Notes: generated from the sequence alone by a model not told the origin. Positions 25,584 to 35,340 are shown, counted from the first letter of the stretch. The stretch is DNA of 64,000 nucleotides from Gammaproteobacteria bacterium (GCA_030428105.1 JAUIBE010000007.1:61001-125000), one strand, 5' to 3'. Made by a program: numbers and translations.

Positions 25584-27866
25584 ATGACAAGACACAAGCA
25601 CAGAAAACGCGACGCCTGGCTTGCTGCGGCTATTGCAGCAGCGCTGGCCGCGCCAACTTACGCCGTTGCCCAGGATGAGGCTGACGATGACGACGCACCC
25701 AGGATGCTTGAAGAAGTCCTGGTTACCGCCACCAAGCGAGCCACCAACCTGCAAACCACGGCCCTGAGTGTTTCAGCGCTGACCGGCGCGCAACTGCAGG
25801 ACGCCAGCGCGGCGGATTTCGCATCGTTCTACCGCCTGGTGCCCGGCCTGAGCATTCTCGACCGTGGCCCCCACCAGACCAAGACCACCATTCGTGGCAT
25901 CGAGAACAAGACCCACGGTTCTTACAACAACAACACCGTGGGTGTTTACGTGGATGACATCCCGGTCACCCTGCTGCCATCCAGCCAGGCTTTGAACCTC
26001 AGCCTTTACGACCTGGAGCGCATCGAGGTGCTGCGCGGCCCGCAGGGAACGTTGTACGGCGCCAGCTCGATGGCGGGCACCGTTAAATACGTCACCAACA
26101 AGCCGCGCATGAATGAGTACGAGGCCAACGCGCAGGCGATGCTGGCGACCACCGACGGCGGTGACCCCAGCTACTCGGTCGAGACGATGGTGAATATCCC
26201 GCTGGTGCAGGACCAGTTGGCGGCACGCATCGTGGCCTACTACCGCAAGGATGGCGGCTGGATCGACAAGGTATTCCCGGGCATGGATGTGCCCGCCATG
26301 GACCCGATTCCGGAACTCGGAATCGCCGGCTATGACGCCTACACGCTGCCTTCACTGGAAGAGAAAAACGCCAACAGCCGCGAACTCACCGGCATGCGCG
26401 CCATGCTCAAGTGGGAGCCGACCGACAAGCTGTCGATCATCGGCACCATTCTGTACGAAGACTCGCAGGCCGATGACACCTGGGCCTCGCAACCGCAGCT
26501 TTACGGCGAGTTGGAAGATGGCTCCACCATCAAATATCCGAGCTTCGACAAGAACTGGATTTACTCGCTGGTGGCTGAATACGATTTCGGCGGCGCGTCG
26601 TTCTACTCCTCAACCAACTACATCGACCGCGAAAAAGACCTGATCCAGGCCTGGGACAACGGCTTCCCGTTTGGCCTTTCGCCTCCGGGCACCGAGCTTC
26701 ACCCGATGACCGAAGCCTGGGGCCTGTCGCAGGAGTTCAGGCTGGTTTCGCAAAACGACAGCCGCCTGAACTGGCTGGTTGGCGCCTGGTACTTCAAGTT
26801 CCACGACGAGAGCAGCAACCGCTCGCGCCTGCAGATCATGCCCGAGCTTACAAACTGGGGGCAGATCTTCAACACCAAGGGTGAGCAGTGGGCGCTGTTT
26901 GGCGAGGTCTCATGGGACTTCACTGACAAGCTAACCGGCACCTTCGGCTATCGCTACTCCGATTTCGAGCAGAGTGACGGGCCGACCGTTACCTTCGTGG
27001 AGCCAACCGCGGTGTTCTTTCCTCCATACGGCGTGGATCCAACCATCACCACGTATGAAGATTCGGTGCCCAGCATGAAGTTCGACATCAGCTACCAGGC
27101 CACCGACAACGTGTTCCTCTACGCGCTGGCTTCTGAAGGTGTGCGCGTGGGCGGCTTCAACAAGAACATCCTGAATGACCCGCGGGCGCCCGACCAGTTC
27201 AGCTCTGATTCCTTGTGGAACTACGAACTGGGCTCAAAAGCGACGTTCATGGATGGAACCCTGCAGTTGAACACCACCCTGTTCTACGTTGACTGGTCGA
27301 ACATGCAGAACAAGATCAGCCTGAGCGGCGTGACCTTCACCGGCAACGCGGGTGAATCACACATCGCCGGTCTCGAGTTCGAGACGGTGGTGAACGCAAC
27401 CGACCGACTGACCTTCTGGGGCTCGGGCACCTTCCGCGAAGCCATGCTCGATGAAGACATGGTGGTTGACCCGTCGGTGGCCACCGGCACCGAGGGCAAG
27501 GAAGGCGACCGCCTGCTCAACGTACCCAACATCACCCTCTCGCTAGCGGGTGAGTATCGATTTGCCAGCCTCGATCAATGGGGCGGAGCCTTGCGTGCCG
27601 ACGTTAACTACGTCAGCGACTCCTACACGCGGTTCCGCGCCGATCCGCCGGCAGACCCCAGCGAACGCGCGCGCCTGGATGACTATGTGCTGGTCAACCT
27701 GCGTGGCCGTTTCCAGCCGTTCAAGAACTGGAACGCCGAGTTGTTCGTGACCAACCTGTTCGACACCAGGGCCGAAGTGGACATCCTGCTCCGTGCTGAC
27801 GGTGTCGAGACAACGACCTACGTACGCCCGCGCACGATTGGCGTGCAGATGCAATACAACTACTGA
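25584..27866 (+). CDS. TonB-dependent receptor without signalling domain
   Basis: 760 aa from the ATG at 25584; a TTG six bases upstream is less likely because GAGGG sits 8 bp before the ATG. Signal peptide ending TYAVAQ, TonB box-like region EEVLVTATKRATN, plug with IRGIENKTHGS and RVEVLRGPQGTLYG-type motif, and a 22-strand barrel ending in an aromatic residue (MQYNY). The plug and C-terminus are clearly paralogous to the receptor at 27946-30516. It probably imports a specific organic ligand across the outer membrane. Confidence 0.93.
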   Translation: MTRHKHRKRDAWLAAAIAAALAAPTYAVAQDEADDDDAPRMLEEVLVTATKRATNLQTTALSVSALTGAQLQDASAADFASFYRLVPGLSILDRGPHQTKTTIRGIENKTHGSYNNNTVGVYVDDIPVTLLPSSQALNLSLYDLERIEVLRGPQGTLYGASSMAGTVKYVTNKPRMNEYEANAQAMLATTDGGDPSYSVETMVNIPLVQDQLAARIVAYYRKDGGWIDKVFPGMDVPAMDPIPELGIAGYDAYTLPSLEEKNANSRELTGMRAMLKWEPTDKLSIIGTILYEDSQADDTWASQPQLYGELEDGSTIKYPSFDKNWIYSLVAEYDFGGASFYSSTNYIDREKDLIQAWDNGFPFGLSPPGTELHPMTEAWGLSQEFRLVSQNDSRLNWLVGAWYFKFHDESSNRSRLQIMPELTNWGQIFNTKGEQWALFGEVSWDFTDKLTGTFGYRYSDFEQSDGPTVTFVEPTAVFFPPYGVDPTITTYEDSVPSMKFDISYQATDNVFLYALASEGVRVGGFNKNILNDPRAPDQFSSDSLWNYELGSKATFMDGTLQLNTTLFYVDWSNMQNKISLSGVTFTGNAGESHIAGLEFETVVNATDRLTFWGSGTFREAMLDEDMVVDPSVATGTEGKEGDRLLNVPNITLSLAGEYRFASLDQWGGALRADVNYVSDSYTRFRADPPADPSERARLDDYVLVNLRGRFQPFKNWNAELFVTNLFDTRAEVDILLRADGVETTTYVRPRTIGVQMQYNY

Positions 27867-27904
27867 GTGCGAGAAGGCGATCGCCATGAGATCGCCTGTG
27901 TGTT

Positions 27905-27940
27905 CCTCTGCCCGGAGCCCCATCCGGGCAGAGGTTTTTT
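27905..27940 (+). terminator. Strong rho-independent terminator
   Basis: CCTCTGCCCGG / CCGGGCAGAGG stem followed by TTTTTT, 39 bp after the TonB receptor stop. Confidence 0.93.
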
Positions 27941-27945
27941 AACCC

Positions 27946-30516
27946 CTAGTGGCGGTATTCGAATTCAACGCCAATGGTGCGAGGCCGCACCACGGTGGTG
28001 GTTTCGGGCTGGTTGAAGAGCTCGAGAATATCGAGTTCGGCGCGGGTATCGAGCACATTGTCGCAGAACAGGCCAAGCGACCACTTGCGATGATGCATGC
28101 GTGCCCGAAGGTTTAGCAGGGTGTAGCTATCCATCTTGTCCTGGAGCCCGGGATCTGCGGGGGGATCAGCCCGGAAACGGGTATACGAATCACCCACGTA
28201 AGCCAGATCCGCCCTGGCCGATCCCATCCAATTGTTTTTGCCGAACGAAAACTCGTACTGGGCCGAGGCCGTGAAAGTGACGTTGGGCACGCCGATCAGG
28301 CGGTCGCCCTCTTTGCCCTCGAAACCCGTCATCTCGCCCAGGCCCGAGGTCACATCATTGTCCAGTTGCGCCTCCCGCACGGTTCCCGATGCCGAAAGCA
28401 GCCAGTCGGAACGGGGCCTCGCCTGGAACTCCACCTCGATGCCGGTGATGTGCGCCCGTCCCGCATTGGTCTTGTAGGTCACCCCGTCCAGCCTGAAGAC
28501 AGATTGCATGTCTGACCAGGCGTTGTGGTAGATCGCGGTCAGAATGCGCCAGCGCTCATCTTCTGACTGCCACTTGCCCCCCAGCTCGTAGTTGACCAGC
28601 GAATCCGGTTCATAGGTGGCCGGCATCTGCGGGTTGTCGAGGATGTTCTGGTTAAAGCCCCCTGGCCGGTAACCCTCGGAAACCAGGGCGTAGCCGTAAA
28701 ACTGGTCCGAGAAGCGGTGCGAAAGGCTGAGCTTGAAGGTGGAAACGTCATCGTCGAACTGGTTGCGATCGTCCTGCAAGCCACGCGCAGGCAGGTAAAC
28801 AGACATCGGCTCCACCAGCACTTCGCGTGGACCAAAGTCCTGCGCGAAGTGGGTAAAACGAAAGCCCGGCGAGAGGGTGGTTTTTTCTCCCAGGTCGAAA
28901 TCCAGCTCGCCAAACACCGCCCATTGCGAACTGTCTTCGGGCTGCAACTCGTTCATCGGGTTGAAGTCAGGCTGGCTCTGGATGCGGGCGAACAGATGCA
29001 CCAGGTGATCATGCTGGTAGTACCACAAGCCCAACATGCCCCGCACCGGTTCATCGGCCGGCGATTTCAGCCGTGCTTCAAGCGCAAGCGCCTGCGTGCT
29101 GGCAGTATGAAACAACTCGGAGCCCGTCGGCGTGAGGTACTCGCCAAGGGTTCCGTCGAAGCGCTGGGTTAAAGACTGCTCGCGGTCCAGGTAGCTGGCG
29201 GTTGTATAGAGCGACCATCGGCCGAGTTCGTGGCTGGACTGGAGATTGGAAAGCCAGAACTTGTCCTGCCGCGGCAGGCGGATGGTGGATGCATCTTTGA
29301 GGTCGCCCGCCAGTTCAGCCTGGTACGCGAAGGAATCATCAACCGTCGACTCCTGCATCATGGTTCGAAACGTGATGCGATTGCGCGGGTCAATCTCCCA
29401 CCGCACGCTGGCGCGGGCGCCGTTGACCTCGTGGGTGTTCGCGTTGCTGTCGGTCAGCGGGGCAAGCGTGTAGGCCTCGCGTGGCGCAACCCCGAACGCG
29501 GGCTTGCCAGGCGATGCAGGCACCTCTGCGCCTTCAAAGGTCTTGTCGATAAATCCCCCGGCGGTGAGCGAATAGGCCACCAGCCGCACGGCTGCGTCAC
29601 GCTCGGCCAGGGGGACGTTTAGCATGCCTTCAAGTCCGTAACTCGGGTCGCCCGACTCGGTTACCGCGAACGTGCTCCTGACCCGCGAGCTGGATTTTTC
29701 CAGTTCCGGGGGGTGGGTAATGTAGCGAATGGTGCCCGCCATTGAGCTTGCGCCGTAAAGCGTGCCCTGCGGGCCACGCAGCACTTCTACCCGCTGCATA
29801 TCGAAAAGGTTGAGGTCGATGGCCTCGTTGGACGGCAACAGAGTCACCGGCATGTCGTCGATATAGACCCCAACGGTATTGCCCGCTGCCGAGCCGTGCG
29901 CCGCATTCTGTATGCCGCGAATGACAATTTTCTTCTGGTGCGGACCGCGGTCCTGCACCGAAAGGCCGGGCGCCAGGCGGTAGAAGTCCTTGAACGAGTG
30001 TGCGCCCATGTCATCCAGGGTCACCTGGGTGATAGCGCTGACCGAAGCCGGCGTGGTCATCAGCGGGGAGCGCTGCTTGGTGGCGGTAATGATGATCTCT
30101 TCCAGCTCAACTGGCCGCTCGGGAGCCTCGGAGACCGCCGTCTCCTGTTTTGGCACCAGCTCTTCGAGCTTTGGCTTGAGCACCACCAGGTTGGAAGCCA
30201 ATTGCTCGTATTCCAGCCCGGTGCCGTCCAGCAGGCGCTCAAGCGCCCGAACGCGGGACATTTCTCCCTGCAACTCTGCCGATTCAAGGCCATCGGTGAT
30301 TTCGTGCTTGAAGACAAGCTGCACCGAAGCCTGCTCGGCAAATTCGAGCAGCGCCGCGCTGGTGGGCTGGCGGGAAATCTCGAAATCGACCGGATCGGGG
30401 CCGGCGAAATTGCTCTGGGCAAACGCCTTGGACGCGCCGAAGACAACCAGCAGCAGACCGACGACCTGCATTGATCTAAGGGCGTTTGCGCTTGAACCTG
30501 GTTCCCGTGGGGTCAT
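27946..30516 (-). CDS. TonB-dependent transducer with N-terminal secretin/STN signalling domain
   Basis: 856 aa. Signal peptide (FGASKAFAQS), then an STN domain of about 55-130 (FEISRQPTSAALLEFAEQAS, LLDGTGLEYEQLASNLVVL), TonB box-like region IIITATKQRS, plug and barrel. Shares with the receptor at 25584-27866 the phrases DRGPHQ.K, NTVGVY.DD.PVTLLPS, GPQGTLYGASSMAGT, SYTRFRADPPADP and VRPRTIGV. It follows FecR and the sigma factor in a three-gene operon, so it should sense its ligand and signal through FecR to the sigma factor. Confidence 0.94.
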   Translation of the reverse strand: MTPREPGSSANALRSMQVVGLLLVVFGASKAFAQSNFAGPDPVDFEISRQPTSAALLEFAEQASVQLVFKHEITDGLESAELQGEMSRVRALERLLDGTGLEYEQLASNLVVLKPKLEELVPKQETAVSEAPERPVELEEIIITATKQRSPLMTTPASVSAITQVTLDDMGAHSFKDFYRLAPGLSVQDRGPHQKKIVIRGIQNAAHGSAAGNTVGVYIDDMPVTLLPSNEAIDLNLFDMQRVEVLRGPQGTLYGASSMAGTIRYITHPPELEKSSSRVRSTFAVTESGDPSYGLEGMLNVPLAERDAAVRLVAYSLTAGGFIDKTFEGAEVPASPGKPAFGVAPREAYTLAPLTDSNANTHEVNGARASVRWEIDPRNRITFRTMMQESTVDDSFAYQAELAGDLKDASTIRLPRQDKFWLSNLQSSHELGRWSLYTTASYLDREQSLTQRFDGTLGEYLTPTGSELFHTASTQALALEARLKSPADEPVRGMLGLWYYQHDHLVHLFARIQSQPDFNPMNELQPEDSSQWAVFGELDFDLGEKTTLSPGFRFTHFAQDFGPREVLVEPMSVYLPARGLQDDRNQFDDDVSTFKLSLSHRFSDQFYGYALVSEGYRPGGFNQNILDNPQMPATYEPDSLVNYELGGKWQSEDERWRILTAIYHNAWSDMQSVFRLDGVTYKTNAGRAHITGIEVEFQARPRSDWLLSASGTVREAQLDNDVTSGLGEMTGFEGKEGDRLIGVPNVTFTASAQYEFSFGKNNWMGSARADLAYVGDSYTRFRADPPADPGLQDKMDSYTLLNLRARMHHRKWSLGLFCDNVLDTRAELDILELFNQPETTTVVRPRTIGVEFEYRH

Positions 30517-30549
30517 ACGTTGGCGACAGAAATCGAGCGAGCAGAGCGG

Positions 30550-31647
30550 TCAGTTAAGCCCGGCCTCCGGGGCCCGCTGTTCATCTTTGGCGGTCAGGAT
30601 GACCCGCCCCGGCCGGCGCACCACCTGGACATTGGCCGTTGCCTCCAGGCCCAGCCAGACACTGTCGAAGTCGCGCAGGTCAAGCACGCCGCTCACGGTG
30701 CGCGCGGCTATCTCCGGGGTGTCGAACTCGATGGTATCGGGGGTGTAGCGGTTGAGTTCCTGCATCAGGCTGGACAGCGTGCGGTTCTCGAACCGCAGCA
30801 CACCCGAACGCCATTCGCCAAAGCGGTACCTGTCCTGCTCCTGCAACACGCTGATGGTCTGGCCACTGATGGTGGCTGAAGAGCCATTCTCGAGGATCAC
30901 AACCTGGCCTTCGCCGTTGTCAGCACCTGCTTCGTCGCTGCGCCACTGTGCAACCACCTCGGAGGCGGGAACAGTCATCGAGTGAAGCGCCACCGTGCCC
31001 TCGCTGACAGAAACGTTCAGGCCTGCCGCTGTCAGCATCACGTTGAATTCGGTTCCAAGCGCGGTGGCAGCACCGTCAACCGCGGAAACGGAGAACGGCC
31101 GGGTCTTGTCGGGTGAAACGGTGAAGAAGGCCTCGCCTTGTTGCAACTCGACGTGGCGCGCAGTGTCGGTCAATTCGACGCTGATTTGGGTGTTGGTGTT
31201 GAGGTAAATCTCGCTGCCCTCGTCGAGAACAATCAGCCGCTGCTCGCCTATCGCGGTGCTGAAGGCATTCCTTTCGACGACTGGCTGGCTGCTGCTGAAC
31301 GGCCCCAGCAACAATCCCGCTGCAACCGCTACCGCGACGCCTGCAGCCAATGACCAGGCCACGCCTGGCCGCCGCGTGCGGGCGCCGCGCGCCACAGGGC
31401 TTTCGTTGCTCGCTGGCGAGCCCGTTTCGGCGCCTTCAGCCAGGCCCAGCGCCATATCATGCACGTCAAGCATGCGTTGGTACTCTTCGCGGTGGAGCTT
31501 GTCCTGGTCGAGCCAGGCGAACAGCTCTTCCTCGTCCGCGGCCGAAAGGTCACCGGCATGGATGCGCGCCACAAACTGCGCAGCGCGCTCGCTGATGGCG
31601 ACGGGAACCAGGCCCTGCGGATATCCGCTGTTACTTGTTGAATTCAT
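30550..31647 (-). CDS. FecR-family anti-sigma/sigma regulator
   Basis: 365 aa. Cytoplasmic N-terminal DUF4880-like part (AAQFVARIHAGDLSAADEEELFAWLDQDKLHREEYQRM), one membrane helix (SLAAGVAVAVAAGLLLGPF), and a periplasmic FecR domain (GEQRLIVLDEGSEIYLNTNTQISVELT, GEAFFTVSPDKTRPFSVSA split by loops). Standard role: relay from the TonB transducer to the ECF sigma factor. It overlaps the sigma gene by 4 bp (ATGA), and the TonB transducer follows 33 bp downstream. Confidence 0.93.
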   Translation of the reverse strand: MNSTSNSGYPQGLVPVAISERAAQFVARIHAGDLSAADEEELFAWLDQDKLHREEYQRMLDVHDMALGLAEGAETGSPASNESPVARGARTRRPGVAWSLAAGVAVAVAAGLLLGPFSSSQPVVERNAFSTAIGEQRLIVLDEGSEIYLNTNTQISVELTDTARHVELQQGEAFFTVSPDKTRPFSVSAVDGAATALGTEFNVMLTAAGLNVSVSEGTVALHSMTVPASEVVAQWRSDEAGADNGEGQVVILENGSSATISGQTISVLQEQDRYRFGEWRSGVLRFENRTLSSLMQELNRYTPDTIEFDTPEIAARTVSGVLDLRDFDSVWLGLEATANVQVVRRPGRVILTAKDEQRAPEAGLN

Positions 31648-32270
31648 CGCAGTAATTCTTTCCTGAACTTGAGCAAAGCCGCGGAGATGTATTTCTCCAC
31701 GGTGCTGACTGATACACCCATCTCGTTGGCCGTCTCGCGGTAGCTGAGACCCTTGAACCGGCTGAGGACAAACGCCTGCCGATGCTTGCTTTTCATGTTC
31801 TTGAGCACCGAGCGGAACACCGCGCCATCCTGGTGGGCCTCCAACAGGCTGTCAGGCTCTGGGTCTTCCGAGTGGTAGTCGCGGTCATCCATGCTGAAGT
31901 GATACTTCTTCTGCCTCACTGCCGCGCGCCGGGCTGAATCCCGGATCACATTAATGGTTACCGTGAACAGGTAACTCAACATCGTGTCGGGCCGGGCCGA
32001 GAGCTTGTCGGCAAGGTCATCAATGCGCGCCAGCTTCAAAAACACGGCCTGCAGCACATCATCGCGCTCGGCTTCGGGCACCAGCCGGACGCGAATAAAT
32101 CGCTCCAGCGCCGGCGAAAACTCCCGGTAAAGCGACTCCAGCATCTGGCCACGGGCTGAATCAGCGCCTGGCTTGAACGCCACCACGTTGGTCTCGGGCT
32201 TGTGCGCTGCGCCTAGCTGCGCCATGGGCAAATCCACCAGTTTTCTGTCATTCGGCAATCCATTAAACAA
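31644..32270 (-). CDS. ECF sigma factor, FecI type
   Basis: 208 aa from a TTG at 32270, which has AGGA upstream; the first in-frame ATG is at 32225 with a weaker site. Sigma-70 region 2 includes LYREFSPALERFIRVRL .. DVLQAVFLKLARID .. YLFTVTINVIRDSARR, and region 4 reads RQAFVLSRFKGLSYRETANEMGVSVSTVEKYIS. First gene of the sigma-FecR-TonB operon. It probably transcribes the operon itself and perhaps the paralogous TonB receptor; no shared promoter could be defined by eye. Confidence 0.92.
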   Translation of the reverse strand: MFNGLPNDRKLVDLPMAQLGAAHKPETNVVAFKPGADSARGQMLESLYREFSPALERFIRVRLVPEAERDDVLQAVFLKLARIDDLADKLSARPDTMLSYLFTVTINVIRDSARRAAVRQKKYHFSMDDRDYHSEDPEPDSLLEAHQDGAVFRSVLKNMKSKHRQAFVLSRFKGLSYRETANEMGVSVSTVEKYISAALLKFRKELLR

Positions 32271-32448
32271 ACTATCCTCACCACGTTATACGCAGCGCGA
32301 ACCGGGTCCCTCAACCCCGGCGAGCAAGTGCGCTAACATAACACGCGACCGGAAAGGGTTTTCGCGCAACAACCGGCGCCCCAAACGGGGCAGACAGCCG
32401 GTAGAAAACCTGCCAGGAAAATAGCTAACAACAACAGGGAGAATGCCC

Positions 32449-33627
32449 ATGCGCGTACCTGTCCGCTGGATAGCGCCCGCTATGTTCGTCCTGCTGGGAG
32501 CGATTGCCCAGCCTGCCCATGCAGGCGGCGATTTCTGCATCACCGATGCCGACTGCACCGATCCTTCGCTGCCGCACTGCAACCTCGATACCAATATGTG
32601 CGAGGCCGAACCGCAGGGTTGCTCATCCGATGCCGATTGCACCGACCCTTCGTTGCCGATCTGCAACCTCGATACCAACATGTGCGAGGCGCCGCCGGTT
32701 ATCTGCACCTCCGACCTGGATTGCACCGACCCCGCGTTTCCACATTGCAACATCGGCACCGGCATGTGCGAAGAAGCGCCGAACATGTGCCTGACGGATG
32801 CCGACTGCACCGATCCTTCGCTGCCGCACTGCAATCCCGAAACCAACATGTGCGAGGCCGAACCGCAAGGCTGTTCTTCGGATGCTGACTGCATCGACCC
32901 GGCATTTCCGTTCTGCAACCTGGCCACCATGGAATGCCAGGCAGACATGGTTTCAACCCTTTCCGGCGTGGTGGTGGACCGCGCCGACAGCTCGATCATG
33001 ATTCACCCGGTGGCTGTCAGCCTGTTCGATGTGAACACTGGCGCCTGGACCGGGGTTACCGCCAACAACCAGGCCGACGGAAGCTGGGAGATGTACGACG
33101 TTACACCCGGCGACTACCTTGTGTTTTTCGACGCCAACGGCGCGGCCAGCGACTACTTCGATGAGCTTTACGACCAGGCGCCGTGTGATGGTGGCGCCTG
33201 CGACCCGGTGGCCGACGGTACCCCTTTCAATATTGTCCAGGGCGACAACACGCTGGATTACAACCTGTCCTTCAGCTACAGCCTTTCCGGCACGGTTGAG
33301 AACAACGTCAGCCAGCCGCTACAAGGTACGCAACTGCAGATTTACGACCTGGATGGGTTTCCCGTCGGCGTCGCGGTGGCCGACAGCCTGGGAGACTGGA
33401 TCTATCCGCGCATTCGAACCGGGATCTATTACGTGAAAACGATTCCCTCGAGCGTGCCCGGCTATTTCCCGGAGATCTGGGATGACATCGTCTGCTACAA
33501 CTGCGACCCGCCCACCACGGGTGACCCGCTGGTGGTGATCGACTCCAACCTGGTCGATATCCAGTTCATCCTGGCGCCACTGCCACCGCCGCTGGTCAAG
33601 GACGGCTTCGAGAACATCGACCAGTAA
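32449..33627 (+). CDS. Secreted Cys-rich repeat protein with GFE-type C-terminus
   Basis: 392 aa. The ATG at 32449 is preferred to the one at 32443 because GGGAGA abuts the latter. Signal peptide ending AQPAHA, five 28-residue Cys-rich repeats (pattern C-x5-DC-TDP-x-x-P-x-C-N-x6-C, residues 30-167), then two CarboxypepD_reg-like beta-sandwiches (STLSGVVVDRAD.. and YSLSGTVENNVS..), and the end LVKDGFENIDQ. Each repeat carries four Cys, enough for two disulphides. Probably surface-exposed or released. Divergent from the sigma factor gene across 178 bp. Confidence 0.85.
   Translation: MRVPVRWIAPAMFVLLGAIAQPAHAGGDFCITDADCTDPSLPHCNLDTNMCEAEPQGCSSDADCTDPSLPICNLDTNMCEAPPVICTSDLDCTDPAFPHCNIGTGMCEEAPNMCLTDADCTDPSLPHCNPETNMCEAEPQGCSSDADCIDPAFPFCNLATMECQADMVSTLSGVVVDRADSSIMIHPVAVSLFDVNTGAWTGVTANNQADGSWEMYDVTPGDYLVFFDANGAASDYFDELYDQAPCDGGACDPVADGTPFNIVQGDNTLDYNLSFSYSLSGTVENNVSQPLQGTQLQIYDLDGFPVGVAVADSLGDWIYPRIRTGIYYVKTIPSSVPGYFPEIWDDIVCYNCDPPTTGDPLVVIDSNLVDIQFILAPLPPPLVKDGFENIDQ
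32536..32955 (+). repeat. Five in-frame 84-nt tandem repeats
   Basis: Units begin at 32536, 32620, 32704, 32788 and 32872, exactly 84 nt apart, each coding for 28 residues with four Cys. Units 1, 2 and 4 are the closest at nucleotide level. Confidence 0.9.
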
Positions 33628-33637
33628 GCGTTCAGCC

Positions 33638-34666
33638 TCAGCGCTGCACCCGGCCGGAAGCGTCGCCGCCCATCAGGTGCTCTACCTCGGCAACCGAAAC
33701 CCGGTTGAAATCGCCGAGGATGGAGTGCTTGAGGCAGCTTGCGGCCACCGCGAATTCCAACGACTGCTGGCGATCGCTGTAGGCGTTCAGGCCGTAGATC
33801 AGCGCCGAGGCGAAACTGTCTCCGCCGCCAACGCGGTCGACGATGTCGGTCATCTCGTAACGCCGCGAGAGCCGGAAGCCATCGTGGTCACGCAGGCACG
33901 CTGACCAGCCATTGCGGTCGGCGCTGAAGGATTCGCGCAGCGTGATGGCGATGACCGACATCTCCGGGTATTCCTCCAGCACCTTGGCGCTCAGCGCTTC
34001 GTACTTGGCGGTGTCCAGTTCGCCGCTTTCCACGTCGACATCCGCGGTAATGCCCAGGGACTTCTGGCAGTCCTCTTCGTTGGCGATGCCCACGTCGACG
34101 AACTTGACCAGCTCACGCATCACTTCCGGCGCGCTCTTGCCCCACTTCCACAACTTGCCGCGAAAGTTGAAGTCGCAGGAAACCGTGGCCCCGGCCTGTT
34201 TGGCAGCCTTTACCGCTTCCATGCTCAGCGCCGCCGCCGATTCACTCAGCGCCGGGGTGATCCCGGTGATGTGCAACCATTCAACGCCGTCAAAAATCCT
34301 CGCCCAGTCAAAATCGCCCGGCTGCGCCTCGCAGATTGAAGAGCCGGCGCGGTCGTAGACAACTTTCGAGGGGCGCTGGTTGGCGCCCGCCTCCAGGTAG
34401 TAAATGCCTACCCGGTCGCCGGAACGCACGATGTGTTCGGTGCTGACACCAAAACGCCGCAACTCGCGGATGGCGTTCTCGCCGATGTCATTGTTCGGCA
34501 GCGCGGTGACAAAACCCGCATTGAAGCCGTAGTTCGACAACGCAACGGCCACGTTGGCCTCGCCACCACCAAAGGTCGCCTCGAATACCGGCGACTGGAA
34601 AAAACGCTCGTGACCGGGGGTCTTGAGGCGAAGCATGATCTCGCCAAAAGTCAGGAATTCCGCCAT
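33638..34666 (-). CDS. kdgK: 2-dehydro-3-deoxygluconokinase (KDG kinase)
   Basis: 342 aa, PfkB/ribokinase family. Opening [19 protein letters not shown], substrate-loop [37 protein letters not shown], and the catalytic anion-hole motif [20 protein letters not shown] with the base Asp. Phosphorylates 2-keto-3-deoxygluconate to KDPG in the cytoplasm. Its SD (AAGGAG) sits within the end of eda, 3 bp away, so the two genes form an operon and catalyse consecutive steps to pyruvate and glyceraldehyde 3-phosphate. Confidence 0.93.
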   Translation of the reverse strand: MAEFLTFGEIMLRLKTPGHERFFQSPVFEATFGGGEANVAVALSNYGFNAGFVTALPNNDIGENAIRELRRFGVSTEHIVRSGDRVGIYYLEAGANQRPSKVVYDRAGSSICEAQPGDFDWARIFDGVEWLHITGITPALSESAAALSMEAVKAAKQAGATVSCDFNFRGKLWKWGKSAPEVMRELVKFVDVGIANEEDCQKSLGITADVDVESGELDTAKYEALSAKVLEEYPEMSVIAITLRESFSADRNGWSACLRDHDGFRLSRRYEMTDIVDRVGGGDSFASALIYGLNAYSDRQQSLEFAVAASCLKHSILGDFNRVSVAEVEHLMGGDASGRVQR

Positions 34667-34669
34667 TAC

Positions 34670-35299
34670 CTATCTCCTTGCCTTTGCTGCAATCGCCGCG
34701 GCCTCTGCGGCCAGGTCGGTGATGCGCTGAAAATCGTTGTTTGCGATGGCGTCCGCTGGTGAAAGCCAGCTGCCGCCACAGGCCAGTACCGAGGGGACTT
34801 CCAGGTACTCCTGCAAATTTTTGGCCGAAACGCCGCCGGTCGGGATGAACGACACATCGCGGTACACCGCCGACAGTGCCTTTAGCATGGGGACGCCACC
34901 TGCCTGGCCTGCCGGGAAAAACTTGAGCAGCCTCAAACCCATGTTCCATGCATTCAGCGCTTCGGTTGCGGTGGCAACCCCCGGAACCACGGGTACGTCG
35001 AGCGATTGGGCCGCAGTCACAACTTCCGCCTGCAATCCGGGCGAAACGATGTATTTCGCGCCGGCCGCCACGATCCGCCGGGCCTGCTCTTCGTTCAACA
35101 CGGTGCCAGCGCCAATAATTGCTTCCGGCACTTCGGCGGCAATTGCCGAGATGGCATCGGCCGCCGCTGCAGTGCGCATGGTGACTTCAATCACGGGCAG
35201 GCCGCCGGCCACCAGCGCGCGCGCCAGTGGAACCGCCTTTGCAGCATCTTCAATAACCACCACCGGTATAACCGGTGCTTTTTCCAATAAATCTTTCAT
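34670..35299 (-). CDS. eda: KDPG / 4-hydroxy-2-oxoglutarate aldolase
   Basis: 209 aa, class I aldolase. ALVAGGLPVIEVTMRTAAA, the catalytic Glu region IIGAGTVLNEEQARR, YIVSPG, the Schiff-base Lys in LLKFFPAGQAGG and the phosphate loop IPTGGVSAKN are all present. Cleaves KDPG to pyruvate plus glyceraldehyde 3-phosphate. First gene of an eda-kdgK operon with a palindrome of its own (35341-35354) in front, distinct from the LacI sites of this region. Its own SD is weak. Confidence 0.95.
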   Translation of the reverse strand: MKDLLEKAPVIPVVVIEDAAKAVPLARALVAGGLPVIEVTMRTAAAADAISAIAAEVPEAIIGAGTVLNEEQARRIVAAGAKYIVSPGLQAEVVTAAQSLDVPVVPGVATATEALNAWNMGLRLLKFFPAGQAGGVPMLKALSAVYRDVSFIPTGGVSAKNLQEYLEVPSVLACGGSWLSPADAIANNDFQRITDLAAEAAAIAAKARR

Positions 35300-35340
35300 C
35301 TGACTGTTTGTTAAGTGTAAATACCTAGTCTATACCAAAT

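Noticed and set aside
32286..32999. A 237-codon minus-strand reading frame with 28-residue repeats
   Set aside because: It is the antisense of the Cys-rich repeat gene; its repeats mirror the 84-nt DNA repeat, and it lacks a signal peptide and SD.
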